Shown in pieces: positions 22,654 to 34,578 of a stretch of 64,000 bases of DNA. The DNA is from Pristionchus mayeri. Its lineage: Eukaryota > Nematoda > Chromadorea > Rhabditida > Neodiplogasteridae. The DNA lies in the NCBI GenBank assembly GCA_036245805.1, contig BTRK01000001.1, forward strand, positions 11,532,001 to 11,596,000. The letters run 5' to 3'. The translations under genes were made by a program, and so were the position numbers. Position 1 is the stretch's first letter. Each line of letters starts with the position of its first letter. The notes beneath the pieces were generated by a model, which searched no databases, was not told the DNA's origin, and saw nothing but the letters and a program-made list of their open reading frames with translations.

Positions 22654-23921
22654 ATCCACCTTGCCCTATTGCCCCATTATCCACTCGTCATTTTAACCGT
22701 CATGAATTGCCTATTCTATTTCAATTTTTGTTAACGTTATTTCGAACGAAATAGCATAAATATATATATTTCCTTAGGAACATAAATGGTGCCAAACTCA
22801 TAACATTGCCGCAGAGTGTGATGAATGTACATCATTTTAAACCTCTAATGGCAATCTGTTCTTAAAATACGTGACTAAGAATTTATAATAATCTGTAAAT
22901 GCACTCAGATAGTTCTTTGCCAACCGAAGTGAACCCATGCCATTTTCGTACCGTACGATATATATGTCTTTTGTTCTTAAAAGTGATCATTGTGTGGTGT
23001 CATTTTCCCAATTCAAGTAGTTATTGAATCAGGTTTAATTAGACAAGATTTGTTCTTTAATAAATTAGTGATGACCTTCAATGGGTTGTAACGTCGAATG
23101 TGCTAAATTAGCAAGCCCATTCAACCTAGTTTTCGAAAGTGTATTATCTCAACTTCCAAATTAGCCGGGTCAGGAAGTATCGCTATCTGTTCTCACTAAC
23201 TAACACCGCGTCAAAGAAAAACTGTGAAGATGTGCGATAGTCTGGCCAGTTCAAGCTTCGTTTTCTTGTAATGCAAACATGTATGATTTAGACTAATATC
23301 ATTGTTGCAATGTACCAGTATGTGCCTCTGTTATGCTATGAGACCATTTAATGGCAAAGACATACACGCAAAAACTACCCAATAAGTTAGAGGCTTCTTA
23401 ATCGGACAGGACTTATGCAACAACCTAATATATGCGGAAAAGTAAAATAAAATAAATTCAGGTGACTCCTCAGTGTGTCCTGTGCGAGGTGAGCTGGCTG
23501 GATATATTTGTTATAAAAGAATCTTCTTTGAGTTATCTCTCATGAATCCTAGAAAGCTACGAGTGTACTTACTAATGATGTCTTTTGAAATCTCTCTTTA
23601 TTAATTTTAATAAATGTATAATTTTTCAGAAGTTTCCCGAGACTCCTTATGGATTTATTCCTCATCTCAAGCTACATCACAAAACGACACTCTTGCCGGT
23701 TAGTCTGACAAAATGACCCCATTGAGAAGTGATATCTTTAATATCAGAGTGGAATCTACCTCCTCTGTTCGTGCGGAACCAGATATAATTCTTCCTATGA
23801 TCAGAAGAAACGCGACAAGAAGGTCTTAACCCGTGATTTGTTCTCTCAAAATTACAGCTATGACAATACAATTCAGTGCTCTGGGGGCAATTTCACTCTT
23901 CACAAACTCGATGAGGATTGA

Positions 23922-24582
23922 ATGGATGCAATCCATTCCAAGCTTTTCTTGATTTACTGTTTGTTAATTATCGTTCATCCCTAAATGTGCTTCTACTAAT
24001 CTGTTTTTTTTAACTGTGTTTTTTTCTAACCTGTCAAACTATAAAGACATTGAATTTCTTGTGAGGTTGAAGACGTGCAATGAGATCTGGTTTGATTCCG
24101 GATGAAATATTTTGAATTGTTCGTGCTCGATAAGCCCGATATTTTTAAACGATATGTGAATGTCATGCGGCCTAAATATATTCCACTTACATAGGTAGGT
24201 GACCTTCTCCGTAGCATGTAATTGCTAGGTAATTACTTTCCGCTTTCGAAACTCGTCAGTCGAATCATGATGGACGGATGAGTTTTTTTTCAACGACGGA
24301 TACGCTTCATTCTTGTGAAGATGAGCGATCAGTTTCCATCGCCATTTCAAATATTTGGTGCAGATTAGGACAAGTTACGGCGCCATTTCATTGAATTTTT
24401 GCGGTAGCTTTGTCAAAGAGGTGCGTATTAATTACACAGCTTGTATCATAATTTCGGGAAGCTGTTGTGTTTCTTACATGAAAGAACGTCACAACTTTTA
24501 GGACGCCGTGCGGAATACTTTTGCCTAGTTAGGAAAGTAACATCTCCGCTCGGCTTCACGTGAGTGAAACGAATTCGTCATT
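23922..24582. other. 3' flank of gene F with one conserved block
   Basis: Holds the family block at 24039-24112 (ACTATAAAGACATTG ... GGTTTGATTCCGGATGAA). Beyond it no gene or repeat was recognised up to the first LTR. Confidence 0.5.
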
Positions 24583-25019
24583 TGTTGTATAGGAACCTTC
24601 GTAATAGCTAATTTCCCTAATTAGATTATTTCTATGCACAAACAACTCACTTGTCAATTTGGTAGTTCACCATCGGCACTTCCCACTACTGTAAGTCCTC
24701 CGTCTCAACCTTTGTTTGCGTGTCGTTACGCGTTTACCTCGCGCGCGCCCCTCTCTTTCTCTGGCACTCTCTGTGCCCCGCGCACTCTCTCGTTCTCTCT
24801 TCCCTCGCTCCCCTCGCTCCATCCATTCATTCTGACCATTAGCTCGTTCACCGGCTAGTCGCCCGGTCTCTCTCCTCGTCGATTTTGTGCTATTTGTTTT
24901 CTGATGATAAACCACTGCGTTTACTCACGTCCTCTCCCTCCATACACCGGACAAGGTGCAAAGTGCAAAGAGTCCATAGCAAAGTTACCTCCATAGCAAA
25001 GAGTCGGACAAGGACAACA
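24583..25019 (+). mobile_element. LTR-like sequence (solo LTR candidate)
   Basis: Starts TGTTGTATAGGAAC and ends ACAACA. It shares the pyrimidine-rich core (CTCTCTCG, CGCGCGC) and the CCATACACCGGA ending with the proven LTRs at 37267 and 39417. No matching target duplication was found, so boundaries are tentative. Mirror copy at 33481-33917. Confidence 0.6.
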
Positions 25020-25138
25020 TAATTAAATCCTTGGTATCTTTCTTTCATCTATTTATGAAATTGCTCCGTGTGGACTACCGTAGTTAGGATGTAGACTATT
25101 TACGCGACAATCCTCTGCATCTCTCTCGTTATATTTTT

Positions 25139-25587
25139 TGTACAGGGCTTACGTTCGTAGCTAATTTCCCTAATTAGTTTATTCCTTTACATATAAAACT
25201 CACTTTGCAAGTTAAATAATAAGGGAGCGAAAGCCACTCGAATTCTAGTAGGATTACTGTCATTCCCCTTCCTCATATGTTTACGTGCCATTACGTTGTT
25301 GACTCACGCGCGCCCTCTATCTCTAACACTCTCCTCCTCGCGCGTACTCTCTCGCTCTCGCTCCCCTCTTCCCTCGATCCATCCATTCATTCTGACCTAT
25401 TGTTTTCTGACCTCTCTCGCTCTCTCGGCCCTTCCCTCGCCCCTCTCGTCAGTTGTTCCGTTTGCTCTAGCGCCGGATTTTCGACCTGTCTCCTCTCTCT
25501 TTATTTTATTTCAATTTATCTTTTGGTGATAAATATTTACGTTTGCTCATATCGGTGAGCCTAACCGAAGGGCCACGGACATAACAA
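25139..25587 (+). mobile_element. Second LTR-like sequence
   Basis: From TGTACAGGGC to GGACATAACA, with the shared core TCAGTTGTTCC ... GCTCTAGCGCCGGAT also present in the LTRs of the 37267 element. No internal retroelement coding region lies beside it. Mirror copy at 32913-33361. Confidence 0.6.
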
Positions 25588-25914
25588 TATTATTTCTAAG
25601 ATTGTGTCATGTTGTTCAAATAATGCACTAATATTTGTAGGACACCTCATAGATTGATTGTCTAATATTTGCATCTTATAAGCTTGCATCGCTATGTTTT
25701 CCTTCTTACGCGCATTATTTATATTATATTTTTTTTCTCGCGCTTTCTCTTGCTTTTTTTAAAAATTACAGTATTACCTCAATCAGTTAACTTTTATATT
25801 TTTTCAGGCTCGTACTTCACTAGTCGCGTTGTTGTGTTGACTTTCGAAACGCTTTGTATGGATCAGATTTTGCGTATTCTATTCGTTATCATTATTGGTT
25901 ATTTACTTATAGAT

Positions 25915-26411
25915 ATGACCTCAATCTCATCCAAGAATCGGGATGTTCCCTGCTTTCGAGCCCTCGAAACTGCCGATTCGGCCGAAGTTCGAGGGGACAC
26001 GGGAGTACTACTGCAACGGTCAGTTGTACACTCGTTCTTCAGTTTTCCGGTTATAGTTAACTAATATTACGATCGACTTCTTTCTATTTGTCGGGAGCAG
26101 TTTGTTGTATCTCCCTTCTTTTTAGCATTCTTACGGATTTCGGCACATTCGCAACTCGATTGGAAGAGGAGGCAGAGAATTCGACGAAGGAACAACTGGA
26201 GAAGACACTCGTGAGCGATTTTTACTATTCCTTCAATATTATTTCAATACTGCTTGTTAGTATTAATATTTTAAGTATGTTAGTAATCTGAAATCGATAC
26301 CTGGAAATTTTTAATTCCCTTCAGAAATCAATGAGCAATTTCCGCATGGCACTCGATGAAACGATAACTTCGATTGAGAGACGCGTCAACTCTCATTCTG
26401 ATATAGGATAG
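25915..26411 (+). CDS. Small coiled-coil protein with ETGV first exon (gene E)
   Basis: Three exons: 25915-26018 (ends in phase 2), 26126-26210 and 26325-26411, giving about 91 residues. It starts MTSISSKNRDVPCFRALE ... ETGVLLQR and continues with a charged, helix-prone segment (TRLEEEAENSTKEQLEKTL, then SIERRVNSHSDIG-stop). Splice signals are good (TTTTTAG, CCTTCAG; GT donors). Exon 1 is homologous to the orphan exons at 11951 and 54726, and this is the only copy with a phase-matched continuation. No domain is recognised; function unknown. An identical copy lies in the right arm on the minus strand. Confidence 0.6.
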
Positions 26412-26468
26412 GAAATGGTGAGCCGCCCCTTATTAATTATGTATGTTAAAATTAAATATGTGCATATA

Positions 26469-27728
26469 TCAGGTTGGTCATACAGTTTTGACCGATTTTG
26501 ACCATTGTGCATTCTGACATCTCCCTTCGTTCGTTGTTGCCCAATCGACTTAGGTCTTTTAGTGTTATATAGGGGCGTCTATACTCTCTTGAGCGCACAT
26601 TATCATAAATCTGTCCGACCAAGGAAACGAATACAGCCATGCTCCAAACTGTATGTGAGCGGCCAACGCCCTCACTTTTCGAAGGGCCATCATATCATTT
26701 AGAACAGAGATATGATCCAATCTTTGCAATAGTAGTAAAGCATGATGGACATATGTTGCACTGGTAATGTAGATACTGATCAGCCTCGAACGGCCTATGA
26801 GAGATAAGCGCGTAATCCTAGTTTGGAGTTTCATGATGATTGTAACGAAAAATTTTTGGAATATTGTATCTATACCGACGGCCCTTGATATTTCAATTAC
26901 TCATAAATGTGAACTTCCTATACAATGCAAGTCACAATTCCCTTTGGGAGAGAAGGTGGCCCTCCATTCAAGAACAGGGTTCTTCGCAGTTTAGGTGTGC
27001 AATTTTGAACATCGAAATGCACACTTTTGGCGTTTTTGTGCTAGACCTGTGGTTTGAGGAGCAGCAATGTCGTGCTCAAATTAATGAACAACCATTACCC
27101 TTTCCATCACTAAGTAGGAATGTTATGGAGTTCGCTACTTTTTCTAGGGTAATCCGTGCCTGAAGATCCTAAATTTTTGATTTTTTCGGCATTTCAATCG
27201 AAAATAATTGATTGACAAATATCACATTTTTAGATGAGAAATCCAAGTGGGCTCTTAAATATTGAAATAATTGAGAACCAATTAAGTAGTGATGACAGCG
27301 CCCATAGGTGTCAGCCTCGTCAATCCGCGAAACAGAAGATTTGGTCGAAGAAACTCTGACTTTTCTAAGTGTCCGTGATTCATTGGCCTGTATGAAGCCT
27401 ATAACGAATTCAGCAGCTCTCTCTTTTTGATACTAGGTAGTGCACGCCTAGTGCTTTTCAACAAGCTATGCGATCCTCCATCTAAAAATTTCTCTGCGAA
27501 GCACAGCAACTTTAAATAAAATCGATATTTTCTGAAAATTTCAATTTTACGCAGACCTTTATTTCTCGCATAGTAGAGATACTTGCACCATTTCATCGGT
27601 AATATTAAAAAGGTCGAACATGTCCCTATATATCGGCATCAGGACAATATGTGGCGATTTGAGCCAAACAAATTATACGAACTTTAATTTGGGGTCCGAA
27701 ATCGGTCAAAACTTTATGACCAACCTAA
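26469..27728. mobile_element. Mariner-like element in the left arm, 1.26 kb
   Basis: Ends TCAGGTTGGTCATACAG and ...TTTATGACCAACCTAA, flanked by TA (26467-26468, 27729-27730). No intact transposase recognised. Mirror copy at 30772-32031. Confidence 0.8.
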
Positions 27729-27796
27729 TATTAATAAATTGAATATGACGTGGTTTAAATTGCGGCTTCTACTTCCCTATCGTTTCTTTAATATTT

Positions 27797-27991
27797 CGGC
27801 GCTTCTGCACTATCCCGGCCAATCGATGAGCAACGTCTAAAGAACCTTAACTTTGATTGAGCATTCGCATTCCCTAGTTGAATTCTACACTGGATTAGAT
27901 CTGTTTCAAAGACTTTTGAGTGTCCTATTGGGAAATGCAAACAAACGGTAAACACGTGTTAGAGGATGTCCGGGATTGCGCAGAAGCGCCG
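27797..27991. mobile_element. 195-bp MITE in the left arm
   Basis: Inverted ends CGGCGCTTCTGCACTATCC and CGGCGCTTCTGCGCAATCC. No coding capacity, and the target duplication is unclear. Mirror copy at 30509-30703. Confidence 0.65.
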
Positions 27992-28994
27992 ATAATGCCA
28001 TGCATAGGGACCGCGGAGCTCCGTCCTTTCTGCCGTTCACCATTTTTTGCATAGGTAAAACTCACACACCGTCACACCACCATTTTATTTATTTATTTTC
28101 TCAGGTTTAATTTATTTTAATTAATTACTTTTTGCGTACAATCAATAGAGCATCATCTGAAGATACAAAATCTTTACTGAATTAAGTAATTTAGTGGTTG
28201 TAAAACAAAAATAAATGGATTGTTAGAAAATTGCGCTTCACATTTTTCTAATGATTTGTATTTTTCTCTTTAAATCGGAATGCACAGTTTTAGTGCTTTA
28301 TTCAGTTGATTGCGCTAACCATCCCTGCACTCTGTAGAGGTACTGGTGATGCTTGGGGTTCGTTCGCAAGCATGATATATTACTCTTTCTGAGACAGTGT
28401 CGTCACTTTTGTCAGTTAATCTTGATTTTCTCCATTTTTCTGAGTGCACAGTTTGACTTGAACCATTAATCACATGCAGCCACCTTCTCTCCGTAATAAA
28501 CAAGTGCTAAAAATGACGGTCCGTCGTTCGCAGACTTGTTTACAGCAGTCCAAGTTCAAAATGGGCAAACGCTCAATTCTCGGGCTGCACAGCAGTAGTG
28601 CGTGATTAATTGGTCTTGAGCACATCGTTCGCATATGTTATCAAATTAAACAGTAAAAAATAAAAATTTAATAATGATACAATGCATTAATTTATTTTTG
28701 AAAACAACATTGTCTCCGAAGTAATAAATTTGCCCAAACTCGACCAAAAATTACGGTAGATCTCTGGTAAATTGTGTATTTTTTAAAGGCATATTTATTA
28801 TTTTTTCAATGACTATTATTGTTCATAATCGATTCCGCAACCTCGATTTCATAAGATAAGAATTTCGGAATTGATATAGAATGCATTTTTTAACACCCCT
28901 CCGCGGTTCCTAGCCATGCAAGTGATTTTTTAAACGCAATTTGAAAAAGGCTGACGCTATTTAAGTTTAAGTTTAACGCGAACATAGTTTGCAG
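27992..28994. other. Inner end of left arm and first part of spacer
   Basis: AT-rich sequence with no recognised gene. The arm ends at 28534 after GTCCGTCGTTCGCAGA; from 28535 the spacer is unique. Confidence 0.4.
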
Positions 28995-29640
28995 ACATCG
29001 GCTGTGGGTTTCGAATTTGATGATATAAAGGAAGAAGAAATGGTGGATTACAACATGGTCAGTTCTTTGTTTTTAACGATTCTTAAAGATGGTATCAAAC
29101 TATTACTTCAGATTGAGCCGAAATATGAACCGATTGATCCTCCTCTATCAATTCCAGACAATCAGGTAAATCTCAGGACGAGTTTTACTAATTTCATTCT
29201 TCAGCCATTCGGTCTGGAAGCCATTGATAATGGGATTAAGGTGGAGGAAACGCTTAATGACGACATGGTAAGCTCTTCTACTGAATTATATACTCTATAA
29301 TAACTAAGACTCCATTCGACTGAAAATTACACTTACTACAAATTATCACTGTTTAGTTCTCTGTAATTCCTAGTAAAACAAACATTTTCGAAAACTCATG
29401 ATTGTGCACTCTTCATTTTCAGATCCAGCCAAAGGATGAGCCAATCGACGAACCACCAAACGATGATCAGGTGAATATTTCTTCTAAAACTTGTTCCAGT
29501 ACGTTCTTTTTCCAGGATTTCAACATGGATTTAGTTGGAGATGAAATACAGTATAAGGACGAACCGTTACCGGAAGAATATGAGGTTTAATTCAGTGCAC
29601 TGGTCTCGATTACACTCTCCACAAACTGAAAGAGGATTGA
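28995..29640 (+). pseudogene. Zinc-finger gene G, all fingers deleted
   Basis: Five acidic exons are intact and in phase 0: 28995-29057 (DDIKEEEMVDYNM), 29112-29165 (IEPKYEPIDPPLS), 29205-29267, 29423-29470 (IQPKDEPIDEPPNDDQ) and 29516-29584. The fifth ends GAG, then GTTTAATTCAG (11 nt), then directly the family's last exon 29596-29640 (CTGLDYTLHKLKED-stop). An 11-nt intron is too short to splice; it joins the donor of an N-terminal exon to the acceptor of the last exon. Read through, translation stops at TAA two codons later. All zinc-finger exons and the start exon are missing. Confidence 0.8.
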
Positions 29641-29746
29641 GCGGATGTGATTCATTCAATGCATCGGTGTATCCGATTTCCTTCGATATACTTATTGTTC
29701 CTCTATAATTGTTTTCTCTTGATCCTGTTATCTTCTTGATTTGTGT

Positions 29747-29820
29747 TAACTATAAAGAAATTGAAGTTTTCGTGGAAGTGAAGATGTGTCATTTCATCTG
29801 GTTTAATTCCGGATAAACTA
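29747..29820 (+). promoter_or_regulatory. Conserved intergenic block upstream of gene H
   Basis: ACTATAAAGAAATTGAAG ... CTGGTTTAATTCCGGATAAA, ending about 65 bp before the ATG at 29887, as in genes A, C and F. Confidence 0.5.
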
Positions 29821-29886
29821 TTTTGAATTGTGTTATTAGTAAAATTAAGTAATAATTTCCGATATTCAAAATATATTACTGCTGTT

Positions 29887-29965
29887 ATGTCAGCCGGTGA
29901 CTCGATATTTCTAAAGCAAGAACCGAGAGCCATTGGACGAATACCCATCGATGCCCCTTGACATC
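29887..29965 (+). pseudogene. First exon of zinc-finger gene H, cut by the inverted repeat
   Basis: MSAGDSIFLKQEP followed by a frame change and CATTGGACGAATACCCATCG, matching exon 1 of genes A and F. Homology stops at CCCCTTGACA, where the right arm of the inverted repeat begins; the usual ATGAG plus GT donor is gone. A possible exon 2 remnant lies just outside the other end of that arm (35126-35215). Confidence 0.75.
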
Positions 29966-30508
29966 TCTGCGAACGACGGACCGTCATTTTTAGCACTTGT
30001 TTATTACGGAGAGAAGGTGGCTGCATGTGATTAATGGTTCAAGTCAAACTGTGCACTCAGAAAAATGGAGAAAATCAAGATTAACTGACAAAAGTGACGA
30101 CACTGTCTCAGAAAGAGTCATATATCATGCTTGCGAACGAACCCCAAGCATCACCAGTACCTCTACAGAGTGCAGGGATGGTTAGCGCAATCAACTGAAT
30201 AAAGCACTAAAACTGTGCATTCCGATTTAAAGAGAAAAATACAAATCATTAGAAAAATGTGAAGCGCAATTTTCTAACAATCCATTTATTTTTGTTTTAC
30301 AACCACTAAATTACTTAATTCAGTAAAGATTTTGTATCTTCAGATGATGCTCTATTGATTGTACGCAAAAAGTAATTAATTAAAATAAATTAAACCTGAG
30401 AAAATAAATAAATAAAATGGTGGTGTGACGGTGTGTGAGTTTTACCTATGCAAAAAATGGTGAACGGCAGAAAGGACGGAGCTCCGCGGTCCCTATGCAT
30501 GGCATTAT

Positions 30509-30703
30509 CGGCGCTTCTGCGCAATCCCGGACATCCTCTAACACGTGTTTACCGTTTGTTTGCATTTCCCAATAGGACACTCAAAAGTCTTTGAAACAGA
30601 TCTAATCCAGTGTAGAATTCAACTAGGGAATGCGAATGCTCAATCAAAGTTAAGGTTCTTTAGACGTTGCTCATCGATTGGCCGGGATAGTGCAGAAGCG
30701 CCG
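30509..30703. mobile_element. MITE, right-arm copy
   Basis: Mirror of 27797-27991, with the same CGGCGCTTCTGC termini. Confidence 0.65.
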
Positions 30704-30771
30704 AAATATTAAAGAAACGATAGGGAAGTAGAAGCCGCAATTTAAACCACGTCATATTCAATTTATTAATA

Positions 30772-32031
30772 TTAGGTTGGTCATAAAGTTTTGACCGATT
30801 TCGGACCCCAAATTAAAGTTCGTATAATTTGTTTGGCTCAAATCGCCACATATTGTCCTGATGCCGATATATAGGGACATGTTCGACCTTTTTAATATTA
30901 CCGATGAAATGGTGCAAGTATCTCTACTATGCGAGAAATAAAGGTCTGCGTAAAATTGAAATTTTCAGAAAATATCGATTTTATTTAAAGTTGCTGTGCT
31001 TCGCAGAGAAATTTTTAGATGGAGGATCGCATAGCTTGTTGAAAAGCACTAGGCGTGCACTACCTAGTATCAAAAAGAGAGAGCTGCTGAATTCGTTATA
31101 GGCTTCATACAGGCCAATGAATCACGGACACTTAGAAAAGTCAGAGTTTCTTCGACCAAATCTTCTGTTTCGCGGATTGACGAGGCTGACACCTATGGGC
31201 GCTGTCATCACTACTTAATTGGTTCTCAATTATTTCAATATTTAAGAGCCCACTTGGATTTCTCATCTAAAAATGTGATATTTGTCAATCAATTATTTTC
31301 GATTGAAATGCCGAAAAAATCAAAAATTTAGGATCTTCAGGCACGGATTACCCTAGAAAAAGTAGCGAACTCCATAACATTCCTACTTAGTGATGGAAAG
31401 GGTAATGGTTGTTCATTAATTTGAGCACGACATTGCTGCTCCTCAAACCACAGGTCTAGCACAAAAACGCCAAAAGTGTGCATTTCGATGTTCAAAATTG
31501 CACACCTAAACTGCGAAGAACCCTGTTCTTGAATGGAGGGCCACCTTCTCTCCCAAAGGGAATTGTGACTTGCATTGTATAGGAAGTTCACATTTATGAG
31601 TAATTGAAATATCAAGGGCCGTCGGTATAGATACAATATTCCAAAAATTTTTCGTTACAATCATCATGAAACTCCAAACTAGGATTACGCGCTTATCTCT
31701 CATAGGCCGTTCGAGGCTGATCAGTATCTACATTACCAGTGCAACATATGTCCATCATGCTTTACTACTATTGCAAAGATTGGATCATATCTCTGTTCTA
31801 AATGATATGATGGCCCTTCGAAAAGTGAGGGCGTTGGCCGCTCACATACAGTTTGGAGCATGGCTGTATTCGTTTCCTTGGTCGGACAGATTTATGATAA
31901 TGTGCGCTCAAGAGAGTATAGACGCCCCTATATAACACTAAAAGACCTAAGTCGATTGGGCAACAACGAACGAAGGGAGATGTCAGAATGCACAATGGTC
32001 AAAATCGGTCAAAACTGTATGACCAACCTGA
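30772..32031. mobile_element. Mariner-like element, right-arm copy
   Basis: Mirror of 26469-27728, TA-flanked, with ends AGGTTGGTCATAAAG and ACTGTATGACCAACCT. Confidence 0.8.
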
Positions 32032-32088
32032 TATATGCACATATTTAATTTTAACATACATAATTAATAAGGGGCGGCTCACCATTTC

Positions 32089-32585
32089 CTATCCTATATC
32101 AGAATGAGAGTTGACGCGTCTCTCAATCGAAGTTATCGTTTCATCGAGTGCCATGCGGAAATTGCTCATTGATTTCTGAAGGGAATTAAAAATTTCCAGG
32201 TATCGATTTCAGATTACTAACATACTTAAAATATTAATACTAACAAGCAGTATTGAAATAATATTGAAGGAATAGTAAAAATCGCTCACGAGTGTCTTCT
32301 CCAGTTGTTCCTTCGTCGAATTCTCTGCCTCCTCTTCCAATCGAGTTGCGAATGTGCCGAAATCCGTAAGAATGCTAAAAAGAAGGGAGATACAACAAAC
32401 TGCTCCCGACAAATAGAAAGAAGTCGATCGTAATATTAGTTAACTATAACCGGAAAACTGAAGAACGAGTGTACAACTGACCGTTGCAGTAGTACTCCCG
32501 TGTCCCCTCGAACTTCGGCCGAATCGGCAGTTTCGAGGGCTCGAAAGCAGGGAACATCCCGATTCTTGGATGAGATTGAGGTCAT
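32089..32585 (-). CDS. Small coiled-coil gene E, right-arm copy
   Basis: Minus-strand exons 32482-32585, 32290-32374 and 32089-32175 reproduce the 25915-26411 gene, including its phase-2 first exon; no difference was seen within the exons. Its upstream sequence, with the LTR-like pieces, is duplicated as well, so both copies could be transcribed. Confidence 0.6.
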
Positions 32586-32912
32586 ATCTATAAGTAAATA
32601 ACCAATAATGATAACGAATAGAATACGCAAAATCTGATCCATACAAAGCGTTTCGAAAGTCAACACAACAACGCGACTAGTGAAGTACGAGCCTGAAAAA
32701 ATATATAAGTTAACTGATTGAGGTAATACTGTAATTTTTAAAAAAAGCAAGAGAAAGCGCGAGAAAAAAAATATAATATAAATAATGCGCGTAAGAAGGA
32801 AAACATAGCGATGCAAGCTTATAAGATGCAAATATTAGACAATCAATCTATGAGGTGTCCTACAAATATTAGTGCATTATTTGAACAACATGACACAATC
32901 TTAGAAATAATA

Positions 32913-33361
32913 TTGTTATGTCCGTGGCCCTTCGGTTAGGCTCACCGATATGAGCAAACGTAAATATTTATCACCAAAAGATAAATTGAAATAAAATAAA
33001 GAGAGAGGAGACAGGTCGAAAATCCGGCGCTAGAGCAAACGGAACAACTGACGAGAGGGGCGAGGGAAGGGCCGAGAGAGCGAGAGAGGTCAGAAAACAA
33101 TAGGTCAGAATGAATGGATGGATCGAGGGAAGAGGGGAGCGAGAGCGAGAGAGTACGCGCGAGGAGGAGAGTGTTAGAGATAGAGGGCGCGCGTGAGTCA
33201 ACAACGTAATGGCACGTAAACATATGAGGAAGGGGAATGACAGTAATCCTACTAGAATTCGAGTGGCTTTCGCTCCCTTATTATTTAACTTGCAAAGTGA
33301 GTTTTATATGTAAAGGAATAAACTAATTAGGGAAATTAGCTACGAACGTAAGCCCTGTACA
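32913..33361 (-). mobile_element. LTR-like sequence, right-arm copy
   Basis: Mirror of 25139-25587. Confidence 0.6.
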
Positions 33362-33480
33362 AAAAATATAACGAGAGAGATGCAGAGGATTGTCGCGTAA
33401 ATAGTCTACATCCTAACTACGGTAGTCCACACGGAGCAATTTCATAAATAGATGAAAGAAAGATACCAAGGATTTAATTA

Positions 33481-33917
33481 TGTTGTCCTTGTCCGACTCT
33501 TTGCTATGGAGGTAACTTTGCTATGGACTCTTTGCACTTTGCACCTTGTCCGGTGTATGGAGGGAGAGGACGTGAGTAAACGCAGTGGTTTATCATCAGA
33601 AAACAAATAGCACAAAATCGACGAGGAGAGAGACCGGGCGACTAGCCGGTGAACGAGCTAATGGTCAGAATGAATGGATGGAGCGAGGGGAGCGAGGGAA
33701 GAGAGAACGAGAGAGTGCGCGGGGCACAGAGAGTGCCAGAGAAAGAGAGGGGCGCGCGCGAGGTAAACGCGTAACGACACGCAAACAAAGGTTGAGACGG
33801 AGGACTTACAGTAGTGGGAAGTGCCGATGGTGAACTACCAAATTGACAAGTGAGTTGTTTGTGCATAGAAATAATCTAATTAGGGAAATTAGCTATTACG
33901 AAGGTTCCTATACAACA
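33481..33917 (-). mobile_element. LTR-like sequence, right-arm copy
   Basis: Mirror of 24583-25019. Confidence 0.6.
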
Positions 33918-34578
33918 AATGACGAATTCGTTTCACTCACGTGAAGCCGAGCGGAGATGTTACTTTCCTAACTAGGCAAAAGTATTCCGCACGGCGTCCT
34001 AAAAGTTGTGACGTTCTTTCATGTAAGAAACACAACAGCTTCCCGAAATTATGATACAAGCTGTGTAATTAATACGCACCTCTTTGACAAAGCTACCGCA
34101 AAAATTCAATGAAATGGCGCCGTAACTTGTCCTAATCTGCACCAAATATTTGAAATGGCGATGGAAACTGATCGCTCATCTTCACAAGAATGAAGCGTAT
34201 CCGTCGTTGAAAAAAAACTCATCCGTCCATCATGATTCGACTGACGAGTTTCGAAAGCGGAAAGTAATTACCTAGCAATTACATGCTACGGAGAAGGTCA
34301 CCTACCTATGTAAGTGGAATATATTTAGGCCGCATGACATTCACATATCGTTTAAAAATATCGGGCTTATCGAGCACGAACAATTCAAAATATTTCATCC
34401 GGAATCAAACCAGATCTCATTGCACGTCTTCAACCTCACAAGAAATTCAATGTCTTTATAGTTTGACAGGTTAGAAAAAAACACAGTTAAAAAAAACAGA
34501 TTAGTAGAAGCACATTTAGGGATGAACGATAATTAACAAACAGTAAATCAAGAAAAGCTTGGAATGGATTGCATCCAT

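Larger units (their letters stand above)
21592..23428. mobile_element. Mariner-like element carrying nested elements, 1.84 kb
   Basis: Ends TCAGGTCGTTGCATAAG and ...TTATGCAACAACCTAA, flanked by TA (21590-21591, 23429-23430). Its length is inflated by a 486-bp Helitron and a LINE fragment. The giant inverted repeat begins inside it, 54 bp before its right end, so a 54-bp stub of the same end reappears at 35072-35125. Confidence 0.8.
18611..23921 (+). pseudogene. Multi-zinc-finger gene F with two frameshifts
   Basis: Exons: 18611-18697, 18875-18979, 19023-19085, 19135-19185, 19230-19289, 19524-19672, 19785-19886, 19939-20007, 20079-20141, 20206-20273, 23462-23488, 23630-23698, 23748-23822, 23877-23921. 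The start MSTGGSSYLKEELKEEP is nearly identical to gene A. Exon 6 is 149 nt, so its frame changes inside a TATATAT run near 19597. Exon 10 is 68 nt instead of 69: one base is missing near 20220, giving a TGA at once in the original frame. The other exons keep their Cys/His residues (LRCDCGHECYS, TPQCVLCE, LLCSCGTRYN) and the gene ends FTLHKLDED-stop. Two mariner-like elements separate exons 10 and 11. The last four exons lie in the left arm of the giant inverted repeat. Confidence 0.8.
23375..28534. repeat. Left arm of giant inverted repeat (5,160 bp)
   Basis: Every position x pairs with 58500-x in the right arm 29966-35125, with no length difference. Two substitutions were noticed (23399/35101 and 25794/32706). 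The arm starts in a mariner-like element and holds the last four exons of gene F, two LTRs, the coiled-coil gene, a mariner-like element and a MITE. Because gene F runs unbroken into it, this arm looks like the original copy. Confidence 0.95.

Noticed and set aside
25669..26064. A 131-codon + strand frame over the start of gene E.
   Set aside because: It runs through the upstream sequence into exon 1 and across the phase-2 donor; the three-exon model with conserved first exon explains the region better.
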